Assembly (NCBI RefSeq): GCF_035994185.1
Contig: NZ_CP108538.1
Coordinates: 5,495,501-5,559,500 of the forward strand
Origin: Streptomyces sp. NBC_01217
GTDB lineage: Bacteria > Actinomycetota > Actinomycetes > Streptomycetales > Streptomycetaceae
Direction: 5' to 3'
DNA: 64,000 nucleotides
In this document: in pieces, positions 8,363-16,962 of the stretch
Layout of the letters: each line of letters begins with the position of its first letter
Numbering within the stretch: the first letter of the stretch is position 1
Position numbers and translations under genes: made by a program
Notes under the pieces: generated by a model
Database searches by the model: none
What the model saw: the letters and a program-made list of their open reading frames with translations, nothing else
Told to the model about the DNA's origin: nothing

Positions 8363-10195
8363 ATGTCCCAGGACAGCCCTGCCCAGAATCAGGCCGAACC
8401 GGCCGGAGAGACCGACGACGACGCCGCGTACGACTACGACGTCCTGGTCGTCGGCTCGGGCTTCGGCGGTGCGGTGTCGGCCCTGCGGCTGACCGAGAAG
8501 GGATACCGGGTCGGGGTCCTTGAGGCGGGCCGCCGCTTCACCCCCGCCACCCTCCCCAAGAACTCCTGGGACATCAGGAACTACCTGTGGGCGCCCGCCC
8601 TCGGGCTCTACGGCATCCAGCGCGTGCATCTGCTCGGCAATGTGATGGTGCTGGCCGGTGCGGGAGTCGGCGGCGGCTCGCTCAACTACGCCAACACGCT
8701 GTACGTGCCCCCGGCGCCGTTCTTCGAGGACCGGCAGTGGGCGTCGATCACCGACTGGCAGGACGAGCTGAAGCCGTACTACGACCAGGCCGAGCGGATG
8801 CTCGGGGTCCGGCTCAACCCGACGATGACCCCCTCCGACGTCCATCTGAAGGCGGCCGCGCAGGCCATGGGAGTCGGCGACAGCTTCCATCTCGCGCCGG
8901 TCGGCGTCTTCTTCGGGGACGGCAAGGACGCCGACGGCACGGCGAAGGCGGAGCCCGGCTCCACGGTCCCCGACCCGTACTTCGGCGGCGTGGGCCCCGC
9001 ACGCAGGGCCTGCACCGAGTGCGGCGAATGCATGACCGGCTGCCGCCACGGCGCGAAGAACACCCTCAACGAGAACTACCTTCACCTCGCCGAGAAGGCC
9101 GGAGCGGTCATCCACCCGATGACCTCCGTCGTCGCGATCACGGACGACCCGGAGGGCGGCTACCACGTCAGCACCGTCCCGACCGACCGCCGCAAGAAGG
9201 CCGGGCCCAGGCTGCTGCGCGCCCGCAAGGTGGTCGTCGCGGCGGGTACGTACGGAACGCAGACCCTGCTGCACACCATGAAGGACCAGGGGCTGCTGCC
9301 CCGGCTCTCGGACCGGCTCGGCGAGCTGACCCGCACCAACTCCGAGGCACTCGTCGGCTCGCAGACCACCGACCGCCGCTACCGCAAGAAGCACGGCACC
9401 CCGAAGGCCGACTTCACCCAGGGTGTCGCGATCACCTCCTCGATCCACCCCGACGACAACACCCACATCGAACCGGTCCGCTACGGCAAGGGCTCCAACG
9501 CGATGGGCTTCCTGACCATCGTCCAGGTGCCGTACGGCGGCCGCCGGGTGCTGGGCTGGCTCGGCAACATGGTCAAGCACCCCACCCTCGCCGTGCGGGC
9601 GCTCTCCAACCGCCGCTGGTCGGAGCGGACCATCATCGGCCTCGTCATGCAGTCGCTGGACAACTCCCTGACGACGTACCGCAAACCGGGCGGCCTGGGC
9701 AAGGGCCTGCTCACCGCCAGGCAGGGCCACGGCGCGCCCAACCCGACGCAGATCGAGGAGGCCACGCGCGGCGCCTCACTGATCGCCGACGAGATCAACG
9801 GCTTCCCCGGCTCGAACATCGGCGAGCTGATGGGCACCCCGCTCACCGCGCACTTCCTCGGCGGCTGCCCCATCGGCGCGAGCGCCGAGGAAGGGGTGAT
9901 AGACCCGTACCACCGGCTGTACGGACACCCGGGCATCTCGGTGGTCGACGGCGCGGCGGTCTCCGCGAACCTCGGCGTCAACCCGTCGCTGACCATCACC
10001 GCACAGGCCGAGCGGGCGATGTCCTTCTGGCCCAACAAGGGCGAGGCGGACCCGCGTCCGGCGCAGGGCGAGGCGTACGAGCGGCTGGCCGCGGTCGAGC
10101 CGCAGGCACCGGCGGTGCCGAAGGAGGCCTTCGGCGCGCTGAAACTGCCGTTCCTCGGGCTGCCGGCCGTCCCGCCCAAGTGCGCGGACAAGTAG
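8363..10195 (+). CDS. GMC-family FAD oxidoreductase (cholesterol-oxidase-like) with Cys cluster
   Basis: 610 residues. ATG 8363 follows GAGGAGAG. The N-terminus carries the dinucleotide-binding motif VVGSGFGGAVSALRL and the FAD ribose-binding acidic end VLEAGRRF (about 30-60). The C-terminus has the GMC signature ending in a conserved His/Asn region (GVNPSLTITAQAERA). About residue 215 there is ACTECGECMTGC, a C-x2-C-x2-C-x3-C pattern like that of [4Fe-4S] ferredoxins. Proteins of this branch are often called cholesterol oxidase (ChoD-like), but the true substrate is uncertain. There is no signal peptide, so it is probably cytoplasmic. It follows the dehydrogenase and ends before a strong bidirectional terminator. 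Confidence 0.85.
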   Translation: MSQDSPAQNQAEPAGETDDDAAYDYDVLVVGSGFGGAVSALRLTEKGYRVGVLEAGRRFTPATLPKNSWDIRNYLWAPALGLYGIQRVHLLGNVMVLAGAGVGGGSLNYANTLYVPPAPFFEDRQWASITDWQDELKPYYDQAERMLGVRLNPTMTPSDVHLKAAAQAMGVGDSFHLAPVGVFFGDGKDADGTAKAEPGSTVPDPYFGGVGPARRACTECGECMTGCRHGAKNTLNENYLHLAEKAGAVIHPMTSVVAITDDPEGGYHVSTVPTDRRKKAGPRLLRARKVVVAAGTYGTQTLLHTMKDQGLLPRLSDRLGELTRTNSEALVGSQTTDRRYRKKHGTPKADFTQGVAITSSIHPDDNTHIEPVRYGKGSNAMGFLTIVQVPYGGRRVLGWLGNMVKHPTLAVRALSNRRWSERTIIGLVMQSLDNSLTTYRKPGGLGKGLLTARQGHGAPNPTQIEEATRGASLIADEINGFPGSNIGELMGTPLTAHFLGGCPIGASAEEGVIDPYHRLYGHPGISVVDGAAVSANLGVNPSLTITAQAERAMSFWPNKGEADPRPAQGEAYERLAAVEPQAPAVPKEAFGALKLPFLGLPAVPPKCADK

Positions 10196-10219
10196 CGGAC
10201 AAGCAGCAGGACAGCAGAA

Positions 10220-10249
10220 GGGGCTGCACCCCCCTCCGAGTGCAGCCCC
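10220..10249. terminator. Bidirectional terminator
   Basis: A perfect 10-bp stem, GGGGCTGCAC (10220-10229) with GTGCAGCCCC (10240-10249), closes a 10-base loop between the stop codons of two convergent genes. T-runs are absent, as is common for Streptomyces terminators. Confidence 0.8.
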
Positions 10250-10274
10250 TCCATGCTTACGGTGACGAGACGCC

Positions 10275-11258
10275 TTACGCGTCGGTGTCACCGTTCCTGC
10301 GGCGCCGCACGATGAACATCGCGCCTGCGCCGAGCACTACGGCCGCGCCGCCCGCGGTGGCGAACACCGGCACCGCGGAGGACGAACCCGTCTCCGCGAG
10401 GGCGCCGGAGACCCGGCCCGTCGGGTTGTCGGCCGGCCTGGTGGACGGGACCGGGACGCTGCCGCCGGTCTGCGGCTTCGAGCCGCTGTCGCCGGACTTC
10501 ACGATCTTGAACTTGTACGCGACGTCGCTGACGCCCGCGCAGTCCTTGTCGCCCACGTAGAAACCGACGCCGAGGGTGAACGCGGCACCCAGCGGAGCGG
10601 TCGCCTCCACCCGCAGGCGCATCGGGATGTCGACCTCGTGGCCCGCCGGGATCTCGTCGGACCGGCCGACGTAGCCGATGGTCCGGCCGTCCTCGTCGAG
10701 CTTCTGCCATGTGCGGGTGTCCGGGTCGAGGAACTGCAGGCCGACCTGGTTCGACTTGAAGAGGTAGTCCTCGCCCGCGTAGGCGCTGGAGGCACCGGCA
10801 AAGTAGTCGATCGACTTCACGGTGGTCTTCGAGGAGTTGTAGACGTTCATCTTGAAGGTGTGCCAGCCACTGCCCCGGGCGATATTGCCGGGCAGGCCGT
10901 TGACGGAGATCTCCAGGTCGGACTTCTCGCAGTCCGTCTGCTCCTCCGGAACCGGCGGGGAGGAGGGCGGGCCGACCGAATCGCTGGGCGTCACGCTCGT
11001 GGAAGCGGCGGGGGCCACGGCGGTGTCCGGCTCCGGTGCCGTGCCGGTGGTGGCTGCGCCGGTGGTGGCGGAGCAGGTCGGCTCGGCCTCTGCCGTCGGC
11101 TCCGCATCCGTCGAGGCGGTCCCGGTCGATGTGGGTGACGCACTGGAACCCGTCCCCGGCGTCGGTGTCCCGGCGAACGCGGCCGGGGCAGTCAGGACCG
11201 CGACAGGGACGATCACTGCCGTGGCGGCGGCGAGCGCCATGGCGCGGCGAAGCTTCAT
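10275..11258 (-). CDS. Secreted cell-wall-anchored protein with LAETG sortase signal
   Basis: 327 residues. ATG at 11258 is chosen because a Sec signal peptide begins there (MKLRRAMALAAA, cleavage near AFAG) and GAGG precedes it. A Ser/Thr/Pro-rich stalk follows. Then comes a domain of about 150 residues with one clear pair of cysteines (DCEKSD and KDCAGV), likely a beta-sandwich. The C-terminus has LAETG (about residue 287), a hydrophobic helix and RRRR, the layout of class E sortase substrates in Streptomyces, which use LAxTG. It should end up covalently attached to peptidoglycan. Its function is unknown. It is transcribed away from a second LAxTG protein gene, and hairpins (for example at 11279-11297) lie in its leader. 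Confidence 0.8.
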   Translation of the reverse strand: MKLRRAMALAAATAVIVPVAVLTAPAAFAGTPTPGTGSSASPTSTGTASTDAEPTAEAEPTCSATTGAATTGTAPEPDTAVAPAASTSVTPSDSVGPPSSPPVPEEQTDCEKSDLEISVNGLPGNIARGSGWHTFKMNVYNSSKTTVKSIDYFAGASSAYAGEDYLFKSNQVGLQFLDPDTRTWQKLDEDGRTIGYVGRSDEIPAGHEVDIPMRLRVEATAPLGAAFTLGVGFYVGDKDCAGVSDVAYKFKIVKSGDSGSKPQTGGSVPVPSTRPADNPTGRVSGALAETGSSSAVPVFATAGGAAVVLGAGAMFIVRRRRNGDTDA

Positions 11259-11278
11259 GACGGCCTCGAAGGTCCGGC

Positions 11279-11297
11279 GTACCGCCGTGGGCGGTAC
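11279..11297 (-). repeat. Hairpin in the leader of the LAETG-protein gene
   Basis: GTACCGCC (11279-11286) is matched by GGCGGTAC (11290-11297) with a 3-base loop. It lies 21 bases before the start codon of the leftward gene. A second imperfect hairpin rich in CCCGCC/GGGCGG lies at about 11309-11333. They could affect translation or mRNA stability; no known riboswitch class is recognisable. Confidence 0.4.
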
Positions 11298-11541
11298 GGA
11301 AGAGCGGGACGGGCCCGCCGTGCCGGGGCACGGGCGGGATGGGTGGTTCCGCATGATTGACCCGCGGTCGGCCGCAATGGTTGCGCGGATACTCACAGAA
11401 CCTTTATGTGACGCCACTCACGTTTCTCTCCGTGCCCAATCCGTGACCTGCGGGTGCGCAACTGTTCACCCGGTCACGCGGTCGAACTCGTATCGCTGTC
11501 ACAGCAGTCGCACCGCCCCCACCGACCTCAGAGAGTCCGCG

Positions 11542-13278
11542 ATGAGAACGATTTCCCCGAGCGCCGTGCTGCGCCGGGCCGCCGGTGGTCTCGCCGCCAC
11601 CGGCCTGCTGGCCGCCGGTTCGCTGGCCCTCGGCAGCCCCGCGCAGGCCGCCGGTCCCGAGCTGGTGATCGGTGGCCCGGCGGCGACCGCCCTGTACCCC
11701 TTCCCGGCGAGCGGTGCACCGCGGAAGTCGACGGTCGCGATCACGGTCGACAACCCGTCGCGGGACGGTGAGCACGGCACCTTCGACGGCGACTTCACCG
11801 TGACCTTCGACCTGACCGGGATCGCGGGCGTCGCCGTCGCCTCCTTCGCCCGGACCGGCGGCACGGACTGCGAGGTCACCGGGCCCACCGCCGTCTGTCA
11901 CGGCCACGGCCTCGGGCCCGGCCGGAACACGCTCACCGAGCTCGAACTCTCCGCCGCCGAGGGCAGTAGCACGGGCGACTCGGGCACGATCGGGGCCACC
12001 GGCACGGCGGACGGAGCGACGTTCGCCGCCTTCTCCACGAAGGTCGTCATCGGCGGCCCCGACCTGGTGATGGAGCGGCTCCCGCTGAAGCAGAAGCTGA
12101 ATCCCGGCGACACCCAGCCGGTCCCCGTAACCTTCACCAACAGCGGCACACGCGCGGCCGACGGCGTCGTGCTCACCCTGATGTACTCGCGCGGCCTGGA
12201 CTTCGTCGAGCGCTACGCGAACTGCGCGTACAGCGAGGGTGAAACGGGCAGCGGCTTCCCGGCCGGTACCATCGCCCGCTGCTCCGTCCCCGGCATGTAC
12301 GAAGCGGGGGCGACCTACCGGCTCGCCGTACCGCTCTCCCTCAGGGCCACCGAGCACGCCCTCTACGACACGTTCGTCTACCGCATCGAAGAGGCGGACG
12401 GGGCGGACAGGGAGCAGGGGAACGTGCCGGGGCGCGGCGCGCGGCATGCGGCGGCGGGCGCCGGTGCGGGCGAGGGGCCCGTGCTCACCCTGAAGGAGTC
12501 CGCCGCCGTCCGCGGTGTGGACCTCGCCCCCGGCGACAACCAGCAGGAGGCGGACTTCGTCACCGCGAACTCCGCCGACTTCGTGGCCTACGGCGCCCGC
12601 GTGAAGGGCGCCGCGGGCGACACGGTCGCGGCCACCATCGGCTTCCGCAACAAGGGCCCGGCCTGGGTCGGGTACCTGCGCTCCGGTGAACCCGTCGCCA
12701 CGGTCGACTTCACCGTCCCCGAGGGCGCCTCGGTCACCGGCAGCCCCGCCGCCTGCCGGGGCGTGACGGCCGACGGGCAGTACCGCGCGAACCCGAGCGG
12801 CGCGCCCCGCTACGTCTGTGACACGTCCATGGCCGTACGGGACGGCGCCGACTTCGCCCTGCGCTTCCAGTTGAAGATCGACAAGGTGGTGACTGGAGCC
12901 TCCGGCGCGGTCAGGGTGCGCACCCCGCACCTCGCCGCGCCCCGCGGGCTGCCCTTCGACCCGAAGCCGGGCAACAACACCGCGCAGCTCGTCCTGAACA
13001 GCGACAGCGACAGCGGCGACAACGGTGACACCGGCACAAGCGGTGGTGACGGCGGCTCCGGATCCACCACCACGGGCGGAGGCTCGGCGGGGTCCGCCAC
13101 CACGGGCGGCTCGACCGGCGGTTCGACCACTTCAGGCACCGCGACGGGCGGCTCCACCGGCGGCGCCCTGGCCTCGACCGGCACCGTCGCACTGCCGGTG
13201 GCCGCAGGTGCGGTGGCCGCGATCGCGGCGGGCGGCGTGCTGTACGCGACGGCCCGACGCCGCCGGCACGGGAGCTGA
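11542..13278 (+). CDS. Secreted cell-wall-anchored protein with DUF11/CARDB-like domains and LASTG signal
   Basis: 578 residues. ATG 11542 opens a clear signal peptide (MRTISPSAVLRRA, cleavage near AQAAG); frames upstream lack one. The mature part contains several immunoglobulin-like segments. One of them, NPGDTQPVPVTFTNSGTRAADGV (shown here in part: PVPVTFTNSGTRAA), matches the DUF11/CARDB style of extracellular adhesion or spacer domains. A Gly/Ser/Thr linker leads to LASTG (about residue 543), a hydrophobic segment and RRRR, a class E sortase signal. It is divergent from another LAxTG gene, so the two may share a 283-bp promoter region and be surface proteins made at the same stage. No sortase gene is in the window. 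Confidence 0.82.
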   Translation: MRTISPSAVLRRAAGGLAATGLLAAGSLALGSPAQAAGPELVIGGPAATALYPFPASGAPRKSTVAITVDNPSRDGEHGTFDGDFTVTFDLTGIAGVAVASFARTGGTDCEVTGPTAVCHGHGLGPGRNTLTELELSAAEGSSTGDSGTIGATGTADGATFAAFSTKVVIGGPDLVMERLPLKQKLNPGDTQPVPVTFTNSGTRAADGVVLTLMYSRGLDFVERYANCAYSEGETGSGFPAGTIARCSVPGMYEAGATYRLAVPLSLRATEHALYDTFVYRIEEADGADREQGNVPGRGARHAAAGAGAGEGPVLTLKESAAVRGVDLAPGDNQQEADFVTANSADFVAYGARVKGAAGDTVAATIGFRNKGPAWVGYLRSGEPVATVDFTVPEGASVTGSPAACRGVTADGQYRANPSGAPRYVCDTSMAVRDGADFALRFQLKIDKVVTGASGAVRVRTPHLAAPRGLPFDPKPGNNTAQLVLNSDSDSGDNGDTGTSGGDGGSGSTTTGGGSAGSATTGGSTGGSTTSGTATGGSTGGALASTGTVALPVAAGAVAAIAAGGVLYATARRRRHGS

Positions 13279-13356
13279 CAGCCGGACGCGGAGGCGGGCC
13301 GTGGTCTCGGCACCGAACTGGACGGCTGATCCCCGCGCGGATCGTTTAGACCGGAT

Positions 13357-13390
13357 ACGGTCGGCTCCGGGCGTCCCCGGAGCCGACCGT
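13357..13390 (+). terminator. Strong intrinsic terminator
   Basis: A perfect 15-bp stem (13357-13371 with 13376-13390) and a 4-base CGTC loop, followed by TTCTTGG. It lies 78 bases after the stop codon of the LASTG-protein gene. Confidence 0.88.
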
Positions 13391-13631
13391 TCTTGGGGTG
13401 ACCGGGCTGCTGTCCCCTGCTGACCGGTCACGCACGCTGGGGCGCGGTCCCACGGCGTACCTGCAGTACGCCACACGCTCCAGCGGAGCCACGCGTGGTT
13501 TCTTTCCAAAGCCGCCCCTGGCTGGCACGGACACCGGGACCAACGAAGCCGCGGCGGACCCGGTCACGCGCCGTACGGGTGAGAGTCGGCCCGAACTGGG
13601 ATACGCCCTGGCCTCCCCGGTCCGCGGGTTG
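13391..13631. other. Intergenic region, no convincing gene
   Basis: Apart from a short hairpin (GGCGTAC at 13454-13460 with GTACGCC at 13466-13472) I see nothing recognisable. Open frames crossing it lack a ribosome-binding site and resemble no family I know. It separates two convergent genes. Confidence 0.5.
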
Positions 13632-13964
13632 TCAGGCCCGGCCGCGGCAGAGCTCCAGCAGCGTCATGGCGAGGGAGGTGCCGGGCTTGCCGAGCGCGTC
13701 CCGGTACTGGCCGAGGATCTCCATCTCGCGGGAGAGATTGATCCGGCGGCCGCCGGAGGTGATCCGGGCCTCCTGGATGACCGTCGAGACGGCCATCCGC
13801 TCCTGGACGAGTCCGATGATCCGGGCGTCGAGGGCGTCGATGCGGGACCTCGCGCCGTCGATCAGCGCTGCGGCCTCATCGGTGTGCGCACCGGTCTTCT
13901 CGGCGGCGGTCTTCGCGGTACCGGTCTTCTCGGCGGTGCTCTTCGCGGGGGCGGTGCTGGTCAT
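13632..13964 (-). CDS. Chorismate mutase, AroQ type
   Basis: 110 residues. ATG 13964 follows GAGGAGT by 8 bases. An Ala/Lys/Thr-rich extension (1-28) with repeated AEKTG precedes an all-helical AroQ domain: ARSRIDALDARIIGLVQERM (active-site Arg and helix 1), then ARITSGGRRINLSREMEIL containing the RE pair of the active site. It converts chorismate to prephenate, the committed step to phenylalanine and tyrosine. It is a single-domain enzyme with no prephenate dehydratase or DAHP synthase fusion. A leader with an aromatic mini-peptide and a terminator hairpin lies directly upstream, which suggests control by Phe or Tyr supply. Confidence 0.87.
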   Translation of the reverse strand: MTSTAPAKSTAEKTGTAKTAAEKTGAHTDEAAALIDGARSRIDALDARIIGLVQERMAVSTVIQEARITSGGRRINLSREMEILGQYRDALGKPGTSLAMTLLELCRGRA

Positions 13965-14020
13965 GGTGATGACTCCTCGTGGGGTGCGGCCCCCGATCCG
14001 ACCGGTCCGGAACGCCAGAA

Positions 14021-14046
14021 CGCCCCGGGCCTTTCGGCCCGGGGCG
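14021..14046 (-). terminator. Attenuator terminator upstream of chorismate mutase
   Basis: Read on the minus strand, an 11-bp perfect stem CGCCCCGGGCC / GGCCCGGGGCG with a GAAA tetraloop is followed by TTCTGG. It sits 24 bases after the stop codon of the leader peptide and 56 bases before the chorismate mutase start. Its upstream arm contains CGGGCC, which can alternatively pair with GGCCCG inside the leader-peptide coding region (14097-14102). That is the layout of a transcription attenuator. Confidence 0.7.
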
Positions 14047-14070
14047 CCTGGAACGTTGCTTGTCAGTGGA

Positions 14071-14142
14071 TCAAGCAGCACGACCATGGCAGCCGGCGGG
14101 CCGGATGCCATAGGTAAAGACGAAGGTCGTGTGCTGACGCAT
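14071..14142 (-). CDS. Aromatic leader peptide (Phe/Tyr) of chorismate mutase gene
   Basis: A 23-residue open frame, ATG 14142 to TGA 14071. It contains the run FVFTY early on, encoded with TTC, TTT and TAT; TTT and TAT are rare codons in such a GC-rich genome. Its 3' half overlaps a hairpin (14088-14096 with 14101-14109), the expected pause structure, and a terminator follows it. A promoter fits upstream with its -10 element 6 bases before the ATG, so the mRNA is probably leaderless and the peptide is the first thing translated. This reading by analogy with pheL/trpL attenuators is an inference; the peptide itself probably has no function beyond being translated. Confidence 0.65.
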   Translation of the reverse strand: MRQHTTFVFTYGIRPAGCHGRAA

Positions 14143-14148
14143 GTCCTC

Positions 14149-14178
14149 AGTATGGCCCCGGCCGCACGGGCGGGCCAA
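14149..14178 (-). promoter_or_regulatory. Promoter of leader peptide and chorismate mutase
   Basis: On the minus strand TTGGCC (14178-14173) and CATACT (14154-14149) are 18 bases apart, close to the TTGACN and TANNNT forms used by the main sigma factor. Transcription would begin at or next to the ATG of the leader peptide. Confidence 0.55.
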
Positions 14179-14326
14179 CACGGGGCCCGGATGCTGAGAC
14201 GCCGCCCTCCCCGCGGCGGGGTGCCTGCGCTTCCCGCACCCCCGTCCGAGCGTGACGACGGCCGCCCCCGCAACCCCGGTAGAATCGACAAAACCGACCC
14301 CCTTTTCACCGCCGGAAGGCCGCCTC

Positions 14327-15922
14327 GTGCCATCAGCACCCCCTGCCGCCCCCGAAATCGCCACCGATGTGGTCCTCGTAGTCGACTTCGGGGCGCAGTA
14401 CGCCCAGCTCATCGCCCGACGCGTCCGTGAGGCCCGGGTCTACAGCGAGATCGTCCCGTCGACGATGCCGGTGGCCGAGATGCTGGCCAAGAACCCCCGG
14501 GCGATCATCCTGTCCGGCGGCCCCTCCTCGGTGTACGCGGAGGGCGCGCCCTCCCTCGACCGTGCGCTGTTCGAGGCCGGGGTTCCCGTCTTCGGCATGT
14601 GCTACGGCTTCCAGCTGATGGCCACCACGCTCGGCGGCACCGTCGACGACAACGGTGCCCGTGAGTACGGCCGTACCCCGCTGACCGTCTCCAAGACCGG
14701 CTCCACGCTCTTCGAGGGCACGCCCGCCGAGCAGTCGGTGTGGATGTCGCACGGCGACGCCTGCTCCGCCGCCCCCGAGGGCTTCACCGTCACCGCGTCC
14801 ACGGACGTCGTGCCGGTCGCCGCCTTCGAGAACGACGAGAAGAAGCTCTACGGCGTCCAGTACCACCCCGAGGTCCTGCACTCCACGCACGGCCAGCAGG
14901 TCCTGGAGCACTTCCTCTACCGCGGCGCCGGCATCGAGCCGTCCTGGACCACGACCAATGTGGTCGAGGAGCAGATCGCGCTGATCCGCGAGCAGGTCGG
15001 CACCAAGCGCGCCATCTGCGGCCTGTCCGGCGGCGTGGACTCCGCGGTCGCCGCGGCCCTCGTGCAGAAGGCCATCGGCTCCCAGCTGACCTGCGTGTAC
15101 GTCGACCACGGTCTGATGCGCAAGGGTGAGACCGAGCAGGTCGAGAAGGACTTCGTGGCCGCCACCGGCGTCCAGCTGAAGGTCGTCGACGCCGAGGAGC
15201 GGTTCCTGACCGCGCTGGCCGGGGTCTCCGACCCCGAGCAGAAGCGGAAGATCATCGGCCGGGAGTTCATCCGCGTCTTCGAGCAGGCCCAGGCCGAGCT
15301 CGTCGCCGAGGCGGGCGCGGCCGGCGAGGACGTCGCGTTCCTCGTCCAGGGCACGCTCTACCCGGACGTCGTGGAGTCCGGCGGCGGCACCGGCACCGCC
15401 AACATCAAGTCCCACCACAACGTGGGCGGTCTCCCCGACGACATCGAGTTCCAGCTCGTCGAGCCGCTGCGCCAGTTGTTCAAGGACGAGGTTCGGATGG
15501 TCGGCCAGGAGCTCGGCCTGCCGGACGAGATCGTCCAGCGCCAGCCGTTCCCCGGTCCCGGTCTCGGCATCCGGATCGTCGGCGAGGTCACCAAGGAGCG
15601 GCTCGACCTGCTGCGCGAGGCCGACGCCATCGCCCGCGAGGAGCTGACCGCGGCCGGTCTGGACCGCGACATCTGGCAGTGCCCGGTGGTCCTGCTCGCC
15701 GATGTCCGCTCGGTCGGTGTCCAGGGTGACGGCCGCACCTACGGCCACCCGATCGTCCTGCGCCCGGTCTCCTCCGAGGACGCCATGACGGCCGACTGGT
15801 CGCGCCTGCCGTACGAGACCCTCGCCAGGATCTCGACCCGCATCACCAACGAGGTCGCCGACGTCAACCGCGTCGTCCTCGACGTGACGAGCAAGCCGCC
15901 GGGCACGATCGAGTGGGAGTAA
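14327..15922 (+). CDS. guaA: GMP synthase (glutamine-hydrolysing)
   Basis: 531 residues. It makes GMP from XMP, ATP and glutamine, the last step of guanine nucleotide synthesis, in the cytoplasm. GTG 14327 follows GGAAGG. An N-terminal class I glutamine amidotransferase domain has the nucleophile Cys in FGMCYGFQ (about residue 92) and the His-Glu pair in YHPEVLHS. The ATP-pyrophosphatase domain has the PP-loop [10 protein letters not shown]. The C-terminal dimerisation domain ends in [11 protein letters not shown], the usual GuaA ending. Length and all motifs are normal for the family. It is divergent from the chorismate mutase leader; TAGAAT at 14280-14285 may be its -10 element. Confidence 0.98.
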   Translation: MPSAPPAAPEIATDVVLVVDFGAQYAQLIARRVREARVYSEIVPSTMPVAEMLAKNPRAIILSGGPSSVYAEGAPSLDRALFEAGVPVFGMCYGFQLMATTLGGTVDDNGAREYGRTPLTVSKTGSTLFEGTPAEQSVWMSHGDACSAAPEGFTVTASTDVVPVAAFENDEKKLYGVQYHPEVLHSTHGQQVLEHFLYRGAGIEPSWTTTNVVEEQIALIREQVGTKRAICGLSGGVDSAVAAALVQKAIGSQLTCVYVDHGLMRKGETEQVEKDFVAATGVQLKVVDAEERFLTALAGVSDPEQKRKIIGREFIRVFEQAQAELVAEAGAAGEDVAFLVQGTLYPDVVESGGGTGTANIKSHHNVGGLPDDIEFQLVEPLRQLFKDEVRMVGQELGLPDEIVQRQPFPGPGLGIRIVGEVTKERLDLLREADAIAREELTAAGLDRDIWQCPVVLLADVRSVGVQGDGRTYGHPIVLRPVSSEDAMTADWSRLPYETLARISTRITNEVADVNRVVLDVTSKPPGTIEWE

Positions 15923-15954
15923 CCCTCCCCGGACCTTCCCGCAGGGTCGGTGTG

Positions 15955-15986
15955 ATGCCGCCGCTCATTCGTCCGAGCGGCGGCAT
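15955..15986 (+). terminator. Terminator of guaA
   Basis: A perfect 12-bp stem ATGCCGCCGCTC (15955-15966) and its complement (15975-15986) with an 8-base loop, 33 bases after the guaA stop codon. Confidence 0.8.
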
Positions 15987-16078
15987 TGCCGTATGTGCCG
16001 GCTCGAACCCCCTGGCAACCTGCGGCAACCGGCGGTAACTTCCGTTCCCGTACGCCCTGGGAGCCCCGAGGAGTCACC

Positions 16079-16849
16079 ATGCCCGAGCCCGCGCCCATGC
16101 CCGTGGACCAGCTCCACTTCGCGATGCCGCCCGTCCACGAGTCGGTGGAGGACGAGCGCGCGCACCGCAAGGAGCGGCTGGCCGGGGCGCTCCGGCTGTT
16201 CGGGGAGTACGGGTACGAGGACGGGGTCTCCGGGCACATCACCGCGCGGGATCCGGAGTTCACCAACTGCTTCTGGGTCAACCCTTTCGGGGCCCCCTTC
16301 GACGGGCTCGCGCCCGACGAGCTGATCATGGTCAACGGGGAGGGGCAGGTCGTCGAAGGGCGGCATCACGTCAATCAGGCGGCGTTCGCCGTCCATGCGC
16401 AGGTGCACCGGGCCCGCCCGGACGTCGTCGCCGTCGCGCACACCCACTCCGTGCACGGGCGGGCCCTGTCCGCACTCGGCGAGCTCATCGAACCGATCAC
16501 CCAGGAATCCTGTGCCTTTTACGAGGACCACGTCCTGTACGACGCGTACACCGGGGTCGTCGTGGACGAGGAGGAGGGGCGCCGGATCGCCGCCGCGCTC
16601 GGCGGGCGCAAGGCGATCGTGCTGCGCAACCACGGGCTGCTGACCGTCGGGGACTCGGTGGACGCGGCCGCCTGGTGGTTCATCGCGCTGGAGCGCTCCT
16701 GCCAGGTGCAGCTGGCCGCGCGGGCGGCCGGAAAGCCGGTGCTGATCGAGCACCGGGACGCGGTCGCCACCCGTGAGCAGCTCGGCAGCGACCTGGTGGC
16801 CTGGATCAACTACCAGCCGCTGTGGCGCCGGATCGCTCGCACATTCTGA
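16079..16849 (+). CDS. Class II aldolase/adducin family protein
   Basis: 256 residues. ATG 16079 is preceded by GAGGAG. It has the class II aldolase fold seen in L-fuculose-phosphate and L-ribulose-phosphate enzymes. The zinc ligands are in AHTHSVHGRA and the third histidine in RNHGLLTVG; the entry segment SGHITARDPEF and the glycine-rich NPFGAPFDGL are also present. Enzymes of this group usually cleave or epimerise sugar phosphates. The substrate here cannot be read from sequence and the operon context (guaA upstream, a membrane protein downstream) does not help. It is cytoplasmic. Confidence 0.85.
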   Translation: MPEPAPMPVDQLHFAMPPVHESVEDERAHRKERLAGALRLFGEYGYEDGVSGHITARDPEFTNCFWVNPFGAPFDGLAPDELIMVNGEGQVVEGRHHVNQAAFAVHAQVHRARPDVVAVAHTHSVHGRALSALGELIEPITQESCAFYEDHVLYDAYTGVVVDEEEGRRIAAALGGRKAIVLRNHGLLTVGDSVDAAAWWFIALERSCQVQLAARAAGKPVLIEHRDAVATREQLGSDLVAWINYQPLWRRIARTF

Positions 16850-16962
16850 CGATACGCGCCGACGGGCCGCCCCGATGCGGGCCCGGGGCCCTGCGTACGG
16901 CACAATTCGCAGCAATCGCAGCCGAGTTGGCTGGACCTGGGCTGGAAAGGGCGGCGTTCTCC

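Noticed and set aside
13495..14430. Rightward open frame across the chorismate mutase locus
   Set aside because: It is the antisense shadow of the chorismate mutase gene and its leader; the protein is Arg/Pro/Ser-rich without domain signatures.
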